Assembly: GCA_032718865.1 (NCBI GenBank)
Contig: JALUTQ010000027.1
Coordinates: 868,001 to 932,000 of the forward strand
Direction: 5' to 3'
Origin: Tilletia caries
Taxonomy: Eukaryota; Basidiomycota; Exobasidiomycetes; Tilletiales; Tilletiaceae
DNA: 64,000 nucleotides
The notes under the pieces: generated by a model
What the model saw: only the letters and a program-made list of their open reading frames with translations
Told to the model about the DNA's origin: nothing
The model's database searches: none
Shown here: positions 24,901-36,421 of the stretch, one piece after another
Layout: each line of letters begins with the position of its first letter
Numbering within the stretch: the stretch's first letter is position 1
Position numbers and translations under genes: made by a program

Positions 24901-25874
24901 ATGGCCGTTCCTTGACCCGAGGACATGCTGGAATCGTACGAGTTGTTCGAAGTGTCGTAGCTCATATCCCCCATCGATCCCGCAACAGTGACAGCCGCTG
25001 CTGCTGCCGCCGCCACCATTGGATCCGGGCTGTACATATTGCCAGCGCTCCCACCGTGATACGCCGTCGAGGACGAATCTGGCCGGCTATAGTCATCAAA
25101 GACCCTGCCCAATGGACCGGCAAACGTTGCAGCTGTGTCGACGGATAGTGCTGGAGAACGATATTCGAGGCCGTGCTGATGCTGGCCGTACAGTGCTGGC
25201 ATGCTTGAAGACCGGGCCATCATGATGTTCCCAGATTCCTGAGCAGAGATCATCCGTCCGACTGGAGGAGCCGGACCGCCAAGATCCCCTTCACCAAGAA
25301 AGTGGGGTTGGTGAGCAAATGTCGGAGTGAGAACCTGTTGTCGTAATGAGACTGGCAGTGGTCGGGAGCCAGGTGGCGGAGCTCGAGAAGAGTATGGATC
25401 CTGCCCTATTCGAAATTGCGGGAAAGGTTGCTGGTTTGGGAGAGAATGCTGCCCTGATCCTGAGTTCCGGTCCATCAAAGGGTGCTGAAATGTGGCGCCC
25501 ATCGGTTGAGAGCTCGAGCTTGCTTCGCCACTCGATGTAGGATAGTCCATGGAGACTTGCGACGACGCCCGGCGGGCTAGCTCGTGATCCATACCATGCC
25601 CTCTTGCACTCGCGCTGCCATTGCTATCAGATGGCCAGTATTGTTGCTGTTGCTGAAGCTGTTGGTGAGGGTATAGACCTGACGGAGGATGATGCATGCT
25701 GTAGTTGGAAGCTGGTTGTAGTACGTTGCCCGTCACTCCGTCATAGCTGTACCCTGATATAGCCTCCGTTGGTTCGTATGGGGGCATTCGACTATCATGG
25801 AAGCTGGGTCCACCCCGAGACATTGTCTGATAGTCGAGCTGTTGATGTTCTTCATTGTGACCGTGGAACGCCAT
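21909..25874 (-). CDS. Large protein with a single C2H2-like zinc finger, putative transcription regulator
   Basis: One uninterrupted frame of 1,321 codons from ATG at 25874. The only recognisable domain is a zinc-finger-like unit at about residues 473-500 (FPCPFCDKSYEGKHARSIWR, then RHLQDKH): C-x2-C, a long loop of 15 residues, then H-x4-H. Just after it comes a basic stretch ending in KRKWAQKRRRQKH, likely a nuclear localisation signal with DNA-contacting residues, and then a poly-alanine run. The rest is Ser/Pro/Gln-rich and looks disordered, with QQLQQQQQYW near the N-terminus. The family is not one I can name; a regulator role is inferred from finger, basic region and composition. The absence of introns is odd next to its intron-bearing neighbours. 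Confidence 0.85.
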   Translation of the reverse strand: MAFHGHNEEHQQLDYQTMSRGGPSFHDSRMPPYEPTEAISGYSYDGVTGNVLQPASNYSMHHPPSGLYPHQQLQQQQQYWPSDSNGSASARGHGMDHELARRASSQVSMDYPTSSGEASSSSQPMGATFQHPLMDRNSGSGQHSLPNQQPFPQFRIGQDPYSSRAPPPGSRPLPVSLRQQVLTPTFAHQPHFLGEGDLGGPAPPVGRMISAQESGNIMMARSSSMPALYGQHQHGLEYRSPALSVDTAATFAGPLGRVFDDYSRPDSSSTAYHGGSAGNMYSPDPMVAAAAAAAVTVAGSMGDMSYDTSNNSYDSSMSSGQGTAMTSLPSANTTFCDTSVEHKFSHDQSFGMVMPSPMGHHMAAHLAAPRDLYENRLPFPDAGPYGPSAGNENFVMGYPTGYSLGPHNGQTMKSGFNGTVATMVPAALRTSYASVSDHDIKRSAHRPTLLPVEGSKYSIDSLLEITRAAEADPSVFPCPFCDKSYEGKHARSIWRRHLQDKHAIPLSAQPRRTRWDSDANRPKNAEERRQRMLESKRKWAQKRRRQKHLEAEAKAAAAAAAAAVAEAENSNMDEAIIEQMRAWYEHAKAQVLDFTTVDAWNPFGGEVMSGAEGGDSDGEDPDIQEQDEDEKAGLLVPVASTSKVTIDSGSEQKALTPGRPALTLAEASGIPPESPFALPTWLDQQPPSLRAAALAAIQAQRAEMRQRKTNDGSETSKSASRRKNSATSFADRPPVMARTLSLPVLGERATDAEGMQRTASQQHQQKHGSNSASSWDPFLVPALPIRPLAASPSEASSEPELQHRKAVQYGGRQRNSLQPLSALVVSSEMQAQGSNQVIGGPLQAPPLSRRQTSPYHHIGGMDHSPTPAGKRAAARMPSGGLPPMMSSSSLSSSPVGTGRAIRAPFQELANGVQGTALALRHTVSNSVADQLCSSSSASPTFLGAAIALGARARRLSSAAAAVPLSEQSNPFLLDKHKITPSRSAQRSPAKRLNPLSESPRPLLYSRGRGMSSNSITMTSLIPSPSFGMGRQLPPLPGLNERSLGWGDDPMMLGGSSNRRADETLEFGGGMDTPMRLFGKGDVLPFVLGTPRSRNGRQREQSAATGAVAGNTLTYNVNGNVVSGSLVAAAQVKPATTTISAHLATPDRYTTRPRGLSSALRNLGGTPSAGLRFNASDSPGAANMIGTAPSSTSKSWGALSSAMLDWPTAGGVELSPIRPRMLLGERRDGGNVLHFGSGQYSKPGSPGSGFTSGVGSPVLRPTTMGSSLSTSGLSALGAALTRPRGLSSSLLRGGPVKRGWDAENTLPTASEAIGHEMKRPRA

Positions 25875-28528
25875 GGTTTATGCAGGCTTCTGGCAAAACG
25901 AGCTTCGTCAGTGCCACGAGCAGCGAAGAGCAAAGAATTGTTAACTTACTGAAGAAGTCGACCGATGATGCTATACAATTTCGTCTAGTTGGCGAACTGT
26001 CGTCCGTCAATGCTGCTGGCGGAGGACAGAGAGATTCCTTCGAGACAACTGTGGGGAGAAGGAAAACGGTCGGATGTTGCGTTGAAGTTGTCCTTTTAAC
26101 TTCTCTCGGATGGAATCTGGGGAGCGAGTCACAGATGTTCAGGTCACGCACGACGAGGTCAGTTCAAAAGATGTTGGAAGGCTCGCTGCAGTGAAGAATG
26201 TAGGTATACACTCCGAGCTTCAAGGTCACACACCTTTGCTGCACCCGTAACGTCCTACAAGTCCTAGAGCCAAGAGGAATTCGAAGCCTTGTGCCCTCTT
26301 CAGCCGCAGGGTTTCCTGGCGATGGACAGTAACAGTGCTGATTGGGCACTTGAATGATCCGTAATTCTTGCGCGCTGATGAGGGCTGCCGAACGGTCAGG
26401 ACCCGAAGTTCGAAGTTGAGGCGTTGAGGGTTGATAAGGATTGAGAGAAATGTTCATCCAAGTAGGGGGTCGAGAATCGCTTTGAGGAACTAGAAGTCAA
26501 ACGAAGAAACAAAGCAAAGGGTTGGGCGTATTTGAGAGAGGGTGGCGCTATGTTGTGGGAACAGGCATGCGCGTGTAAGAATCGTGTGTGGCCGAGGCAC
26601 TGCACGGCCGGTCTCCAAGTGTCTGTTTGCCTGACGTGCGGGCGCGCACTTGTGGTTGCGGGCAAGCGTGCAAGAGTTCGGATGATGGGCGCAGTGTCGT
26701 AAGAAGTCGGACGTTACCGCCGACGAAGGGGGGCGAAGGGTTCCTTCGCTTTAACCGCAGATGCTGTCGGATAGAAAGGTACCTGCCGCAGGTTGGAGGC
26801 AAGGTGATAGTCCGCGTCCCTGCGTTCTTCGTGGCAGGCAGAACCTCCTTTCCGAAATCCTACGTCTGAACCTTGAATGCGACCGAGGATGCGCAGGCAG
26901 GATGCCAACCTGGCTTTGTGCCTTGCTTTTCTTGCACGGCGTCGCTTGCTAACAAAAAAGATGGTCGTCGTCGTCGTCTGGATGATCAGGTGCAGGATGT
27001 CGGTATTCGCGTGTCGCCCTAGTGCATCTGAGAAAATTCGGGGAGAGGAGACAAGTGCTGGGAGTGAGTGAGACCTACGCCCTGCCTTCCAAAGAGCCAT
27101 GATCGGCATAGCGTTCAGGGGGTTTGCACCTACAAGAGCCAGAAACTTTGAAGCTTGAGGTTGAAAGTCCTCCGTAGCTGCAGGCAGAAGTGCCCGTGCT
27201 CTGTTCCGCTGCGATGGTGCCGAACGAGGACAGGGGTATTCGACGTACCCTATCTCTTTCGTAGAGCGGTCCGCTGTAAAAGAAAAGCGAGATAGTGCTG
27301 TAGACGCCGTGCGGGAGATGGGAAGGACGACACCCGAACGCTGCAACGGAGGGAAGGAAAGCAGAGCAAGGAGAAAGGCAAGAATCGGCGAGCGAGAGAG
27401 GCATCCAGGGATTGTCGCTAGTCGCGATTCGAGGTCCGTGGACCTTGGATGATGCTGCAGGAGCGAACGGGCAGTGTCAGGTGTCGACCCCAAGCTCAAT
27501 AGCAGCGGCTGCATAAATAACAAACTCAGACCGGGAAGGAACGTCTTCGTCGTTATTGAGCAGGCGGGCGTGTGAATCTCGGAGCTCTATTCGCACAACG
27601 GTCGAGGGCTTCGAGCGGGTGCCTGGGTGTCGATGCTGAGCCGCTGAGGATCAACGTTAACGATCAAGCGATCAAGCGATCAAGCGGGAAGACATGATCG
27701 CATGATCCAGATAGCCCCTGTGCATAGCGGCGCTGCCGACAGCCTCACAAGTCACAACCGTCGCGCCTGTACACCTGTCAAGATGGAGTGAGTGAGGGAG
27801 CTCGAGCAGAGTTCAAAGCAAGGGATGCACAACCCAAACGCACAACCCAAACAGCCCGAGAACGGGAAAGTTGCGCATGCTGGGAAGCTTCCTCCTCCTT
27901 CTCACTTCCCAGTTTCCCACCCCTTCCAACTTGCTCACAGCGCACCCATCCCAAGCAGCAAGTTAGAAGACTCCTTGCAACCAAAAGCCGCCGTGGGAAG
28001 GTAACTTAAAGGATCCCTCAACCCTGTCCAAGCACCCGAAGGTTTCCAAACTAGAAGTTCAGCCCAAACGTCCAAAGCATTATGTGTGGGTTCCCGGACC
28101 TTCTGCTTTTTGTTGGGCAGGCGAAGCCGGCATCAGCGTTCTCGAAACAGAGTACAGCTCTAAGAGCAGGGTGCGTTGTACCGAAGCCGGTTAGGGCTGC
28201 TCTCCCGAATTCGAGAGCTTCCGGGAAGCACGGCCCAGAGTAGTACCTCGTCGATGGTTCGATCACAACTTCCCTACTTCCTTTCCTTCCCGGTCTCTCT
28301 GGGCGCTGAGCACCTCCTTCCTTTCCTTCTCACTCTGATCTTTAGACGTCAACTGGAGCCTGGGCATCGATGTGCTATGAACGGTGTAACGAAATACTGA
28401 ATGGGATGCTGGTCAAGATGTAACTGGGAAAAAGTGAACAGGTGGGCAAAACGGAGACCCGGTAAGATCGCAAGCCACAGGCGCGGGAAGGAGAAGAGTG
28501 GGTTCGGAGCCAAAAGAAGCGGAACCTC
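25875..28528. other. Long intergenic region, no gene recognised
   Basis: About 2.65 kb upstream of the zinc-finger gene and downstream of Pescadillo (both on the minus strand). The longest open frame, 269 codons on the minus strand (26714-27523), has no domain and mixed composition, and I do not support it. A long promoter or a spliced 5' leader of the regulator gene is likely. Confidence 0.45.
27662..27685 (+). repeat. Three tandem copies of an 8-mer (atcaagcg)
   Basis: Three perfect tandem copies of atcaagcg, followed nearby by gatcgcatgatc. They lie about 1.8 kb upstream of the zinc-finger gene and could be a protein-binding array or simple slippage. Confidence 0.8.
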
Positions 28529-31059
28529 TCACTTGCCCTTCGCCTTAGCGGCACCCCGCCCTCCTCCTCCTCCTCCAGCAACAGCACCTCCCTTCTTAGG
28601 CTGCTTGATCACCTTAGGCGCAGACACAGCCGCCGCCGCGGGCGTGACCGTCTTCGCCTTCTTCGCCTGAGCCGCATCCGCCCCCACTCCCGCTGCCGCC
28701 TTCTTCGCACCAGCACCACCTTTCCCAGGCGTCACTCTTGGTGTGGCAGAAGACGTATCGGCCGATTGGTCCGCCTCGCCCTCTCGCTCTTTACGCTTCC
28801 CCTTCCCGCTGCTGCTCCCCTTCGCCGCCTTCGTGTTCGTGGAAGATGCTGCAACCTCAGCCATCGCACCCTCAACAGCCTTAACAGTCTTCCCAACCTT
28901 AGCCCTCTCGGCATCCCGCTCCGCCTTCCGCGTCGCAGCGTCCACCTCGACCTTGCGCTTCTCCAGCCGCTCAGTCTCCTCGGCCTTCTTGCCGTGGGTG
29001 TAGCTCATCTTGTCGTACAGCTTGCGCTTCTTGTTCGAGAGCAGCGCACGGGCCATCTGGCGTGCTTCGGCGTCCTCGTCTGCTGCGACTGCCGCTGCGC
29101 TTTGCTTCTTCTTGGTAGCTGATTTGGGACCGGAGGCCTTGCGCGATTTCTTCTCGGCTGTCTTGAGTGCGGCCTCGTGCTTGGTCCGCAGGAGAGAGAC
29201 TTCATCTTCGCCACCATTTGCCTCTGCTTCGAGCTCAGCCGCGTCGAGCAGTGCTTCGTCTGTAGGGTTCGCGAGCAGAGCGTCCAGTGCCGGTCGGGCC
29301 TTTCCGTCTTCCTCCTCTTCCTCGTCCTCGAGCACCTCCTCGTCCTCCTCATCTTCACTGTCATCGTCGTCAACAACGTCCTCATCGCCCTCTTCCAATT
29401 CAACACCGTCCTCCCTGGCCAACTCCTTCCGTGCCTCCTCAGGCACATACCCACCCCGTCTACCGACCTCACGCTCATCCACAAAGGGACTCAAATGAGC
29501 CGGCAACGTTTTCCCCGGTGCATACTCCCCCTCATCTAGAATTCTCCCCCGGTTGATGCAGTCCACAACCCACTGCGGCTGGACATACTTCCGCCCTTCC
29601 ACCTTAGTCTTGCCCAAATTGGTCGACTCGAGCGGACGGTCGATGATCACATGCGTGATCCGCTCGTCAGAGTGGTCAAAAGCAGCACCTGCGCCCGATG
29701 AGACCATGTCCCACCCAATGGCGTTGGGCTTGGCGCCAAAGGCTCGGAGGATGAACTCGATCATGGAGCGGGGTACCTCGCGCGAGAGGAAGAAGCGGAA
29801 GGGAGCGAAGAGTTGGGACGTGTCCTCGTTTTGAGTCTTGGGTGCCTCCGCCTCGATGCCAGCGGCTACATCCTTGGCCGAAGGCTGAGCCACAAAGTCG
29901 TCGCCGTTTGTCGCGTTCGCGTCCGCATCTGCGGTGGCAGTGGCAGAGGCATCACGCGCGCTGGCGGTGACGTTCTCAAACTGCTTCTCCTCCTCCCCGA
30001 TGCGCTCGTCTGCGTTCCGGGTGATGGCTCGGATTTGTTTCTTAACATCCTTTGCGGTGATCTTCTTGCCGCCCGCTGTCTCTTCTTGTTGTACGGGAGA
30101 TACTGTCTCGACGCCCTGTCCGCTCAGTTCGGCATTGTTCTCGCCAGTGAGAGCCTTCTTGGAAGATTCCGTAAGAATCAGGGCTGACAGACCGGCGGCG
30201 GCCTGGTCCTTACCATCGTCGAGCTTGGGCGGGTAGACGAGGCCTTCGTCGGAGTAGAGCTTGAAAAGGACAAAGCCGAGGAGAGTCTGGTAGAGTTCGA
30301 GGAAGGTCATCATGATGCGGAAGTCGACGTCGGCGGGAACGTGTTGGGTGAACATGTAGGGTACGAGCCAGGTGACAGTCTGACCCTGTACGGAGGCCTG
30401 GAAGTAGACACCCTTGATGGAGAGGAAGACCTTGCGGAGGGAGTGGGAGCGCATGACGTAGGACTGCCATTGTGCGCAGAGACGAGAGCAGTTCTCGACG
30501 ACATCTGCGGAGATCTTGTCATTCGCAGGCAGATTGGCGAAGAGGGTAAGGAGAGAGATGGCATCGTCGAGATCGCGAAGACTGTCGGTGAATGTTGGGT
30601 AGCGCTCCTTGATGATATGGTCGATCCGGTAGGTAGGCTTGTGGTCGTTCAAGTTCTTAGCCAGAGCCCACTCGCCCCTGCCAATAGCGCGAGAGAGCTT
30701 CTTTGCGAAGGCCTTGTGCTCCCGGAGACCGCGGAGGACGGGCTCGTGCTGGAGATATGCAATGTCCTTTGAATAGTAGAAGGAGGCGGGCGCTGAGCTT
30801 CCCTTGTTGGCGCGCTTGATGTGACGGGGCTGACGGGGGAAGATGCCCTTGAGGATACAGAGTCTGCGGAAGTCGGAGAGCGAGATCTGGAGCTTCTTGA
30901 GGGCCTGGTTCCGGGAGATGTAGTTTTTGGCGGCACCGGCCTTTCCGCGCTGCAGAACATGGAGAACGTGGAAGCTGTGGTCAGCAGGGAAGCACAGCAG
31001 CAGCCAGACGCAGCCAGACGCCGGGCCAAGCAGACACGCACCTTCTTGATTCGAGCCAT
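28529..31059 (-). CDS. NOP7: Pescadillo homolog (Nop7), ribosome biogenesis
   Basis: Nucleolar protein of the PeBoW complex, needed for 27S pre-rRNA processing and 60S assembly. Exon 1 is 31059-31042 (MARIKK), the intron 31041-30950, and exon 2 runs 30949-28529 without interruption (812 residues). The conserved start continues GAAKNYISRNQALKKLQISL, then RRLCILKGIFPRQPRHIKRA and KPTYRIDHIIKERYPTF, all hallmarks of the Pescadillo N-domain. A BRCT domain covers about residues 385-480 (ITHVIIDRP, YVQPQWVVDCINRGRILDEG). An acidic run of Glu and Asp follows at about 530-560. The last 150 residues are Lys/Ala-rich and end with a glycine stretch and AKAKGK, a basic nucleolar tail longer than in yeast. 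The 18-nt first exon is easy for gene finders to miss. Confidence 0.96.
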
Positions 31060-32321
31060 CGCTGCTGCAGTCTCAAATGTATGGATGAGTGAGGGACAGC
31101 CAGAATCAGAATCAGCGAAGAGAAGTTTCGAAAAATTTTGGGAGCGGCAGCAATCTGCTCGGAGCCTTTTGTTGCCCGATCTGAGGTTCAGGTCACGTGA
31201 GACACCCACAACCACGTGGAATTCACGCGGCTGCTCGGTCTTGTGTCTGAGCCCTTCTTGTCGAGCCCGACACCGACGCACTGACTCGCGTGGCTGAGAT
31301 CCAATCTGTTCCTACACCGAAGGTCCGTCTTGGCGTTGCTGAAGCGTCTGAAATTGGCCTTGGCCCCTGTGGCTGGCGCGGTGCCTTGCTTGTTGGTGTC
31401 AACAGCGGGCGCGTTTTTGACCCAACAGCCCTCTCTTTCGGGATTTCCACCCTGCGATCGCTGATTCCATCCCGAGCTGGGCGACTTCTACGGTCCGCTG
31501 CAACAGTCAGGGAGTTATGCAGCATGCTTTGCTTGCTCTCACGCAGCGGAGACACGATCGTCGTCGCCCGCAGTCGGGACTTTCGGAAGGTCGGCGCGAG
31601 ACTGCAGTCTGCAGATCGGCACCGAGAAGAACGAGCGAGGCGGGGTGGACGAGTGGATCGTGCTGGGTCTCGCTGGGGTTATTCCATAATTCTTGCCTCT
31701 GCACGCCAAGGCATATTCCATTACAACACCCACCTCGCGCTGCGACTGCCCAGGATGTCCCATTACAGCCAGCCAAGAGTACCGTAAGCACAGGTGGTCG
31801 GGGGAGCACGCGCTTCTGGCTTCCGCTGATGTGTCGCTGGGGGAGATGCAGCTGGCTGCGAGTGGTTTGTAATGGTGCTGGAGTCTAACTGTTCCTACTG
31901 ACAAGTGCCATCACTACGGGCAACGGCCCTGTCCCTGTTGATCTCTCTTTTCGCTCAACAGCCTCTTACTTCTTCAGCAGCTCGCTCTCGCCATCACCAC
32001 CTCCAGCTCGACGTCCACATCCTCTATCTCCTGATCCTGTGCCCTCTTATCATCCTCTCGCTCTCGGCACCGTCATCCTCCGATCTCTTCCCTGTCGTCT
32101 CCCTCCCGCCTCGAGCTTAAGCTTTTTCACAGCCTCACTCAGCACTCAGGACTCCCGCCGTCGCCACCTTTCTACTCGCCGAACTCCTATATCAGCCCGC
32201 TGCTCCTTCCCTTTCTGTGAGGATTTCTCTCGCCCCTCTTGCTTCGTTCTGACCAAGTACAACAAAAGCAAAAGCTGATCAAGTATCTACTTCCTCATTT
32301 CACAACCGCAGATACCTCATA
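31060..32321. other. Divergent promoter between Pescadillo and the mannoprotein gene
   Basis: About 1.26 kb. The flanking genes are transcribed apart. The 5' leader of the mannoprotein gene (about 31900-32320) is pyrimidine-rich. No gene is supported; several overlapping ORFs near 31300-31900 lack any domain. Confidence 0.5.
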
Positions 32322-33494
32322 ATGCAACTCATCACCGCCCTCATCGCCTCCCTCTCCCTCTCCGCTGCTGCCGTCTCGGCACAGACCGTCGCGCAACTCG
32401 GCACCGGCGGAGCAGACGCACCCAAGTTCTCCTATGGCCGCGTCTCCGGCACCTACCCCGGTGTCCGCTCCACCGCCTCCAACGGAGAGACCAACCCGAG
32501 CAAGCCCTCCCTCGGCACAACGGTCAACCAGCAGTCCATGGCCCGTCTCGCCTCCGTGAACTCCATCGACGACTGGTGCACATTCGGCCCGCCCGGAACC
32601 GACCAGCCCATCGGTAACATTGAGGCCGAGGCCGTTGCTTACTGCACCAAGGCACGGAACAACGCACGTGTCATCCCCGACGGCACCCTCACATCCGTCC
32701 ACTTTGTGAAGACCCCGCTGTACGTGCAGGTCAGTGCCCTTGGTGACTTCACCAAGATCGGTGTCATGCCCAACGACGACGGTGGTGAGCTCGACCCCCA
32801 CGGCGCCACCGGTCTCGGAAACCCCGTCGGCGGAAACGTGACCTCCAACGTCACCGGTACCGACGTCTTCTACGAGGAGTGGATGAACTTCGTCTCCTAC
32901 AACCAGGTCTGCATCCGTATTTGCACAGCCGGAGGATCGGGTGTCTCCGCTGCCAAGCAGTGCGAGCACGAGCTCGACATTATGGGCTGCGCATTCGTCA
33001 TGGCCACCGGTCAGGTTACCGACAATGTCTTCGAGTCCTGCGACGGTGACGCTGCCTACCCTCCGGGTCTCTACCCTGACGGCTCAGGAACGTCCACCTT
33101 CAAGCAGTACTTCGTTGGCTCTTACGTCCAGGACGGCGAGACGATCTCGTACACCAACGGAGCCATTGACCAAGCTACCCCCACCGCCGCTTTCTCCATC
33201 CCTGTCTCTAGCAACTGCGCCACCGCCTCCACAGTCGCAAACGGCATTGCCTCCCTCGTGACCACCGCAAGCAGCTCCACCACCACCGCTGCACCCACCA
33301 CGGGCTCGTCCTCAAGCGGGATGTCCAGCAGCCGCAACACCCAGTCCAGCAGCAGCCGCGCATCATCATCATCCAGCGCCGGGCAGACTGCCGGAGCTTC
33401 TCCGTCCTACATCCGGGAAGTCGGCAGCGGGGCCTGGAAGGTCGGTGCCGCCATGGCCGGCGCTGCCGTCCTCGGTCTGGCCGTCTTGGCATAA
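32322..33494 (+). CDS. Secreted GPI-anchored mannoprotein, MP88/macrofage-activating-glycoprotein type
   Basis: A single exon of 390 codons. A signal peptide (about residues 1-20) leads into a conserved core of about 250 residues: DDWCTFGPPG, EAEAVAYCTKARN, RVIPDGTLTSVHFVKTPLYV, DDGGELDPHGATGLGNPVGG, FVSYNQVCIRICTAGG and CEHELDIMGCAFVM. I know this pattern from basidiomycete macrofage-activating glycoproteins and the cryptococcal mannoprotein MP88. The paired cysteines fit an extracellular fold. A Ser/Thr-rich stalk of about 80 residues suits heavy O-mannosylation. The C-terminus is a short hydrophobic stretch (AAMAGAAVLGLAVLA) after a small-residue site, as in GPI signals. The likely place is the cell wall or plasma membrane; the molecular role of the family is unknown. 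It is the last ordinary gene before the HD locus. Confidence 0.88.
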   Translation: MQLITALIASLSLSAAAVSAQTVAQLGTGGADAPKFSYGRVSGTYPGVRSTASNGETNPSKPSLGTTVNQQSMARLASVNSIDDWCTFGPPGTDQPIGNIEAEAVAYCTKARNNARVIPDGTLTSVHFVKTPLYVQVSALGDFTKIGVMPNDDGGELDPHGATGLGNPVGGNVTSNVTGTDVFYEEWMNFVSYNQVCIRICTAGGSGVSAAKQCEHELDIMGCAFVMATGQVTDNVFESCDGDAAYPPGLYPDGSGTSTFKQYFVGSYVQDGETISYTNGAIDQATPTAAFSIPVSSNCATASTVANGIASLVTTASSSTTTAAPTTGSSSSGMSSSRNTQSSSSRASSSSSAGQTAGASPSYIREVGSGAWKVGAAMAGAAVLGLAVLA

Positions 33495-34599
33495 ACGTGA
33501 AAACATACAATAACCAACCAACGAAGAAAACACGAAGGTGGCAGATAAAAAGGAACAGGAAATCATCATTCATCAGGAACAGCACATAATGGAAACATCG
33601 GTTCGGCTTTGGATCTTTTTCCCCCCCAACCCCTTTTTTACTCTACTCTGGCAAAACGGACTCTTTTACGCCTAAAGGGACAAACGCACAAGGACCCCTT
33701 TCCTTCCCCGCGCCTTCTTTTCTTTCGCTCCCTCCAACACGTTTCTTAGTGCAACGAACGGACACTTCCTCCCCCTCGGCGACCGTACTTCTTCGCCAGA
33801 TTCCAAGACTCGCACATTATCACAGCCCACAAGCATACACATATTCAACAGACTGCCACCAACAGTGTCTCTCTGCCTAGGTCTCCCCATCGTTTCTCTC
33901 CTCCTGCGGACACGCAATCCAACTCGGTACTCTCCCTCTCATCTTCCACAACCTCCCCTTCCTGCACTCAAGCTTTTATTGAGTCCAGTTATCCCCTAGC
34001 CACGGTTGCCGGCACTCCCCCTCTCGCTTTATTCTACCTCCCTCCCCCCTTCAGCTTCGCTTCTCACGACACAGTCATCGATTTTACCCCATTTTGCTAC
34101 ATCCCTACACCCTTCTTTACCACTTTGCGTTGTTTTGCTGCCCTTTTCCTCTGGACTTGCCACTTTGGATGAAGCTCGCCCTTCGGGAACCAATGAACAG
34201 CTTCAACACCACCTTCCTTCGTCGGGGCTGAGCGCTGCGCTTGGATGGAAAATCTTTGGCACGTCTTGAGGCTTGTCGTTGTCGTCGGGGCTGAGCGCTG
34301 AGCAGTGACAGAGTCATGCTCAGGCAGGAGGCGAACGAACAATGGGAGCAGAGTTAAGCATTGAAAAAGACGTTCTTGGGGAACGTTTTTAAGGTTCAGC
34401 CTTTGAAGAGAAACAGGACTACATAAACGAATTACGATACAGCAAAGACGGGCCAGGAACAAATAAAGGACGCAAGTTGGGAGGGGGAGGAGCGGAAAAG
34501 AAGGAAGCAGCTTGGAAAGGAGCAGGCTGAGAGCGAGGCGAGACGAGAGACGAGGCGCAACGCTATTTGTGAATGTCCTTGCCACGAGCGATGTACGAC

Positions 34600-36421
34600 T
34601 TACGAGAACCGCTGAGATAGATAACTGAGCGATACGATAGGTACGACGAGGTGGGTCACCGTAAATAACGTTAGCCAAACGAGAAGATCGATGGCCCGTG
34701 ATGCTTCCGTGGACATCTGTGGACTCGAAGTCGAGCACATCCCTCCAGCCGAGCCGGACGGCATGGGCGAGCTGAAGAATGCCGCGGCTGGCATAGACGC
34801 TGATGCTGATGTTGCTGGACCAAGGTCTGATAGGACCACGCTTTTAGGCCTGTCGCTGCCATCGCGGGAACATCTGGCATGTGCATCGCCGTCGTGGACG
34901 TGTCCAAATGAAACGCTTGCTGAGGTGCATCGGAGAGTGTCATACCGGGCTGAGGGTTCATACTCAGGCTCTGGTTAAGGTTGTTCGTTTGCACCGCAAA
35001 TGGCGTGTGATCGACCGGCATCGTCGGAGAGTTGGTCATGTTTACACTGCCGCGCCGTCGGTGTGTCGAGGCCGATGGCTTGGGTCCACCAAAGGCGAGG
35101 CATCTGAAAGGCAGCTGGAGCGAACGAGGGACGGGTCGCCCATATCTAACCCCCCTTTGCTATGTAGGAACGCGATATCTCGCTCGATTGCATGGTCGCA
35201 CAGCTGTCGGTATTCTTCCTCGAGTTGATGTGTCGGCAACGCTATTGGACGATGAATAGCTCAAGAGGGCTGGACCGGTACACGATTGTTAAAGCCGCGG
35301 AGGTCCTTCAACATCATCGCTATGTGCTGCAGGAGAATTTTTTGGTGTTGGGCGGTGTCGAGAAGTGGAACGAGAGATGGATCGACCTTGCTTCCTTTTT
35401 TGCACGTCTCCTATCTCTTGCTCATCGTGTCGCCGCGACGGGAGCCCACTTAATAGCAATGTCATTTGACCACTACTATGCATCGCAATCCACCTACCGT
35501 CCATCCTACGCCCCCCCCCCCCCCCTTTCAATGAATATTCTGAAGGTATGTATATCGGGGCCAGCGGTAATGAATTACTCCAGGCCAAGGTCGATGTCAG
35601 GCGAGGACCGAGCTCTGACCCGGATGGACGTGCTGCCTTGCGAAGCAAAAGGATCATTGACCGACGCTACGACGCGGCCGACGCGCTTGATGAGCTTACA
35701 TTCGACGGAGATGAGATTGATCTTGTGCTTTGATCGATTGAAGGATGGCTGCATGGAGGCAGGACAGCTGTTATGAATCTTGCGTTACAGTATGGGAGCT
35801 TGGGCCAAAACTTTCTGGGAGGCACCACTGATCCGGTGTACGTGATGGCCTTGGGCTTCTCCTGGACACCCTGGAGGATCTTGTTGAGCCAGTCGTTGAC
35901 TCAGCGCTCTTTGGCAGTGTCTGTGCCAGCGATATGGCCCATCATCTTTGAGTATGCGTCTCGACATGCCTTCGCGCGGATCGTACCTGTTGGGTCGGCC
36001 GTTGCTGGGTTCACCCTCGAGCGTGGGTTTGCTGTTGCCTGGCTTGAACCCGAGGCTGGCGTCTCCTTACTTTTGCTGCCGGTCTTTGCACGGCCTTGCT
36101 GCTTCTGCCCTTCTTCGTTGTCGTCATCGACCTCGTCTTCTTCGACCATCATAGTCACATTCCATGCGGACATGAGTTCGGCGACGTCGTCCATGACGCT
36201 GGCGGGAGGCGCCTGACCCTGTCTTCGAAGGGCGTCAATCAAACCCTGGAACGCGACGCTGTTGTTGCGGGCATAGGTTTTCTTGAACGAGAGCCAGCCT
36301 GATCGAAAACGCGTTCGATAGAACCAGTTCTGAACCTAAGGACATCAAAATAGAGTTGAGAGAAGAGTCAGCGTAGCTTATGGCACTTGTTCAATGACTA
36401 CAAGACTCACCTGAATAGTAT
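34600..36421 (-). pseudogene. Degenerate 3' half of HD2-A (second homeodomain half and C-terminal tail)
   Basis: The stretch continues the tandem repeat of HD2-A. It holds a second copy of the homeodomain intron (about 36337-36420) and of the recognition helix, here WFYRTRFRSGW, where the invariant Asn51 of homeodomains is replaced by Arg. The following region (LIDALRRQGQAPPASVMDD to KMMGHIAG) parallels the functional copy, then a stop appears after GTDTAKER. Further remnants match HD2-B (VNDWLNKIL for ANDWLDEIS; SMNPQPGM for TMNPQPGM) but are broken by stops and shifts. It is what remains of the ancestral C-terminal part, no longer reachable from the HD2-A start because of a frameshift upstream. 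Confidence 0.65.

Noticed and set aside
26714..27523. 269-codon open frame on the minus strand in the gap upstream of the zinc-finger gene
   Set aside because: No domain, mixed low-information composition, no ATG context or intron logic, and no neighbour relation; likely a chance frame in GC-rich DNA.
35900..36300. Separate small gene on the 3' side of HD2-A
   Set aside because: It aligns with the second half of the HD2-A tandem unit and has stops just after it; it is a remnant.
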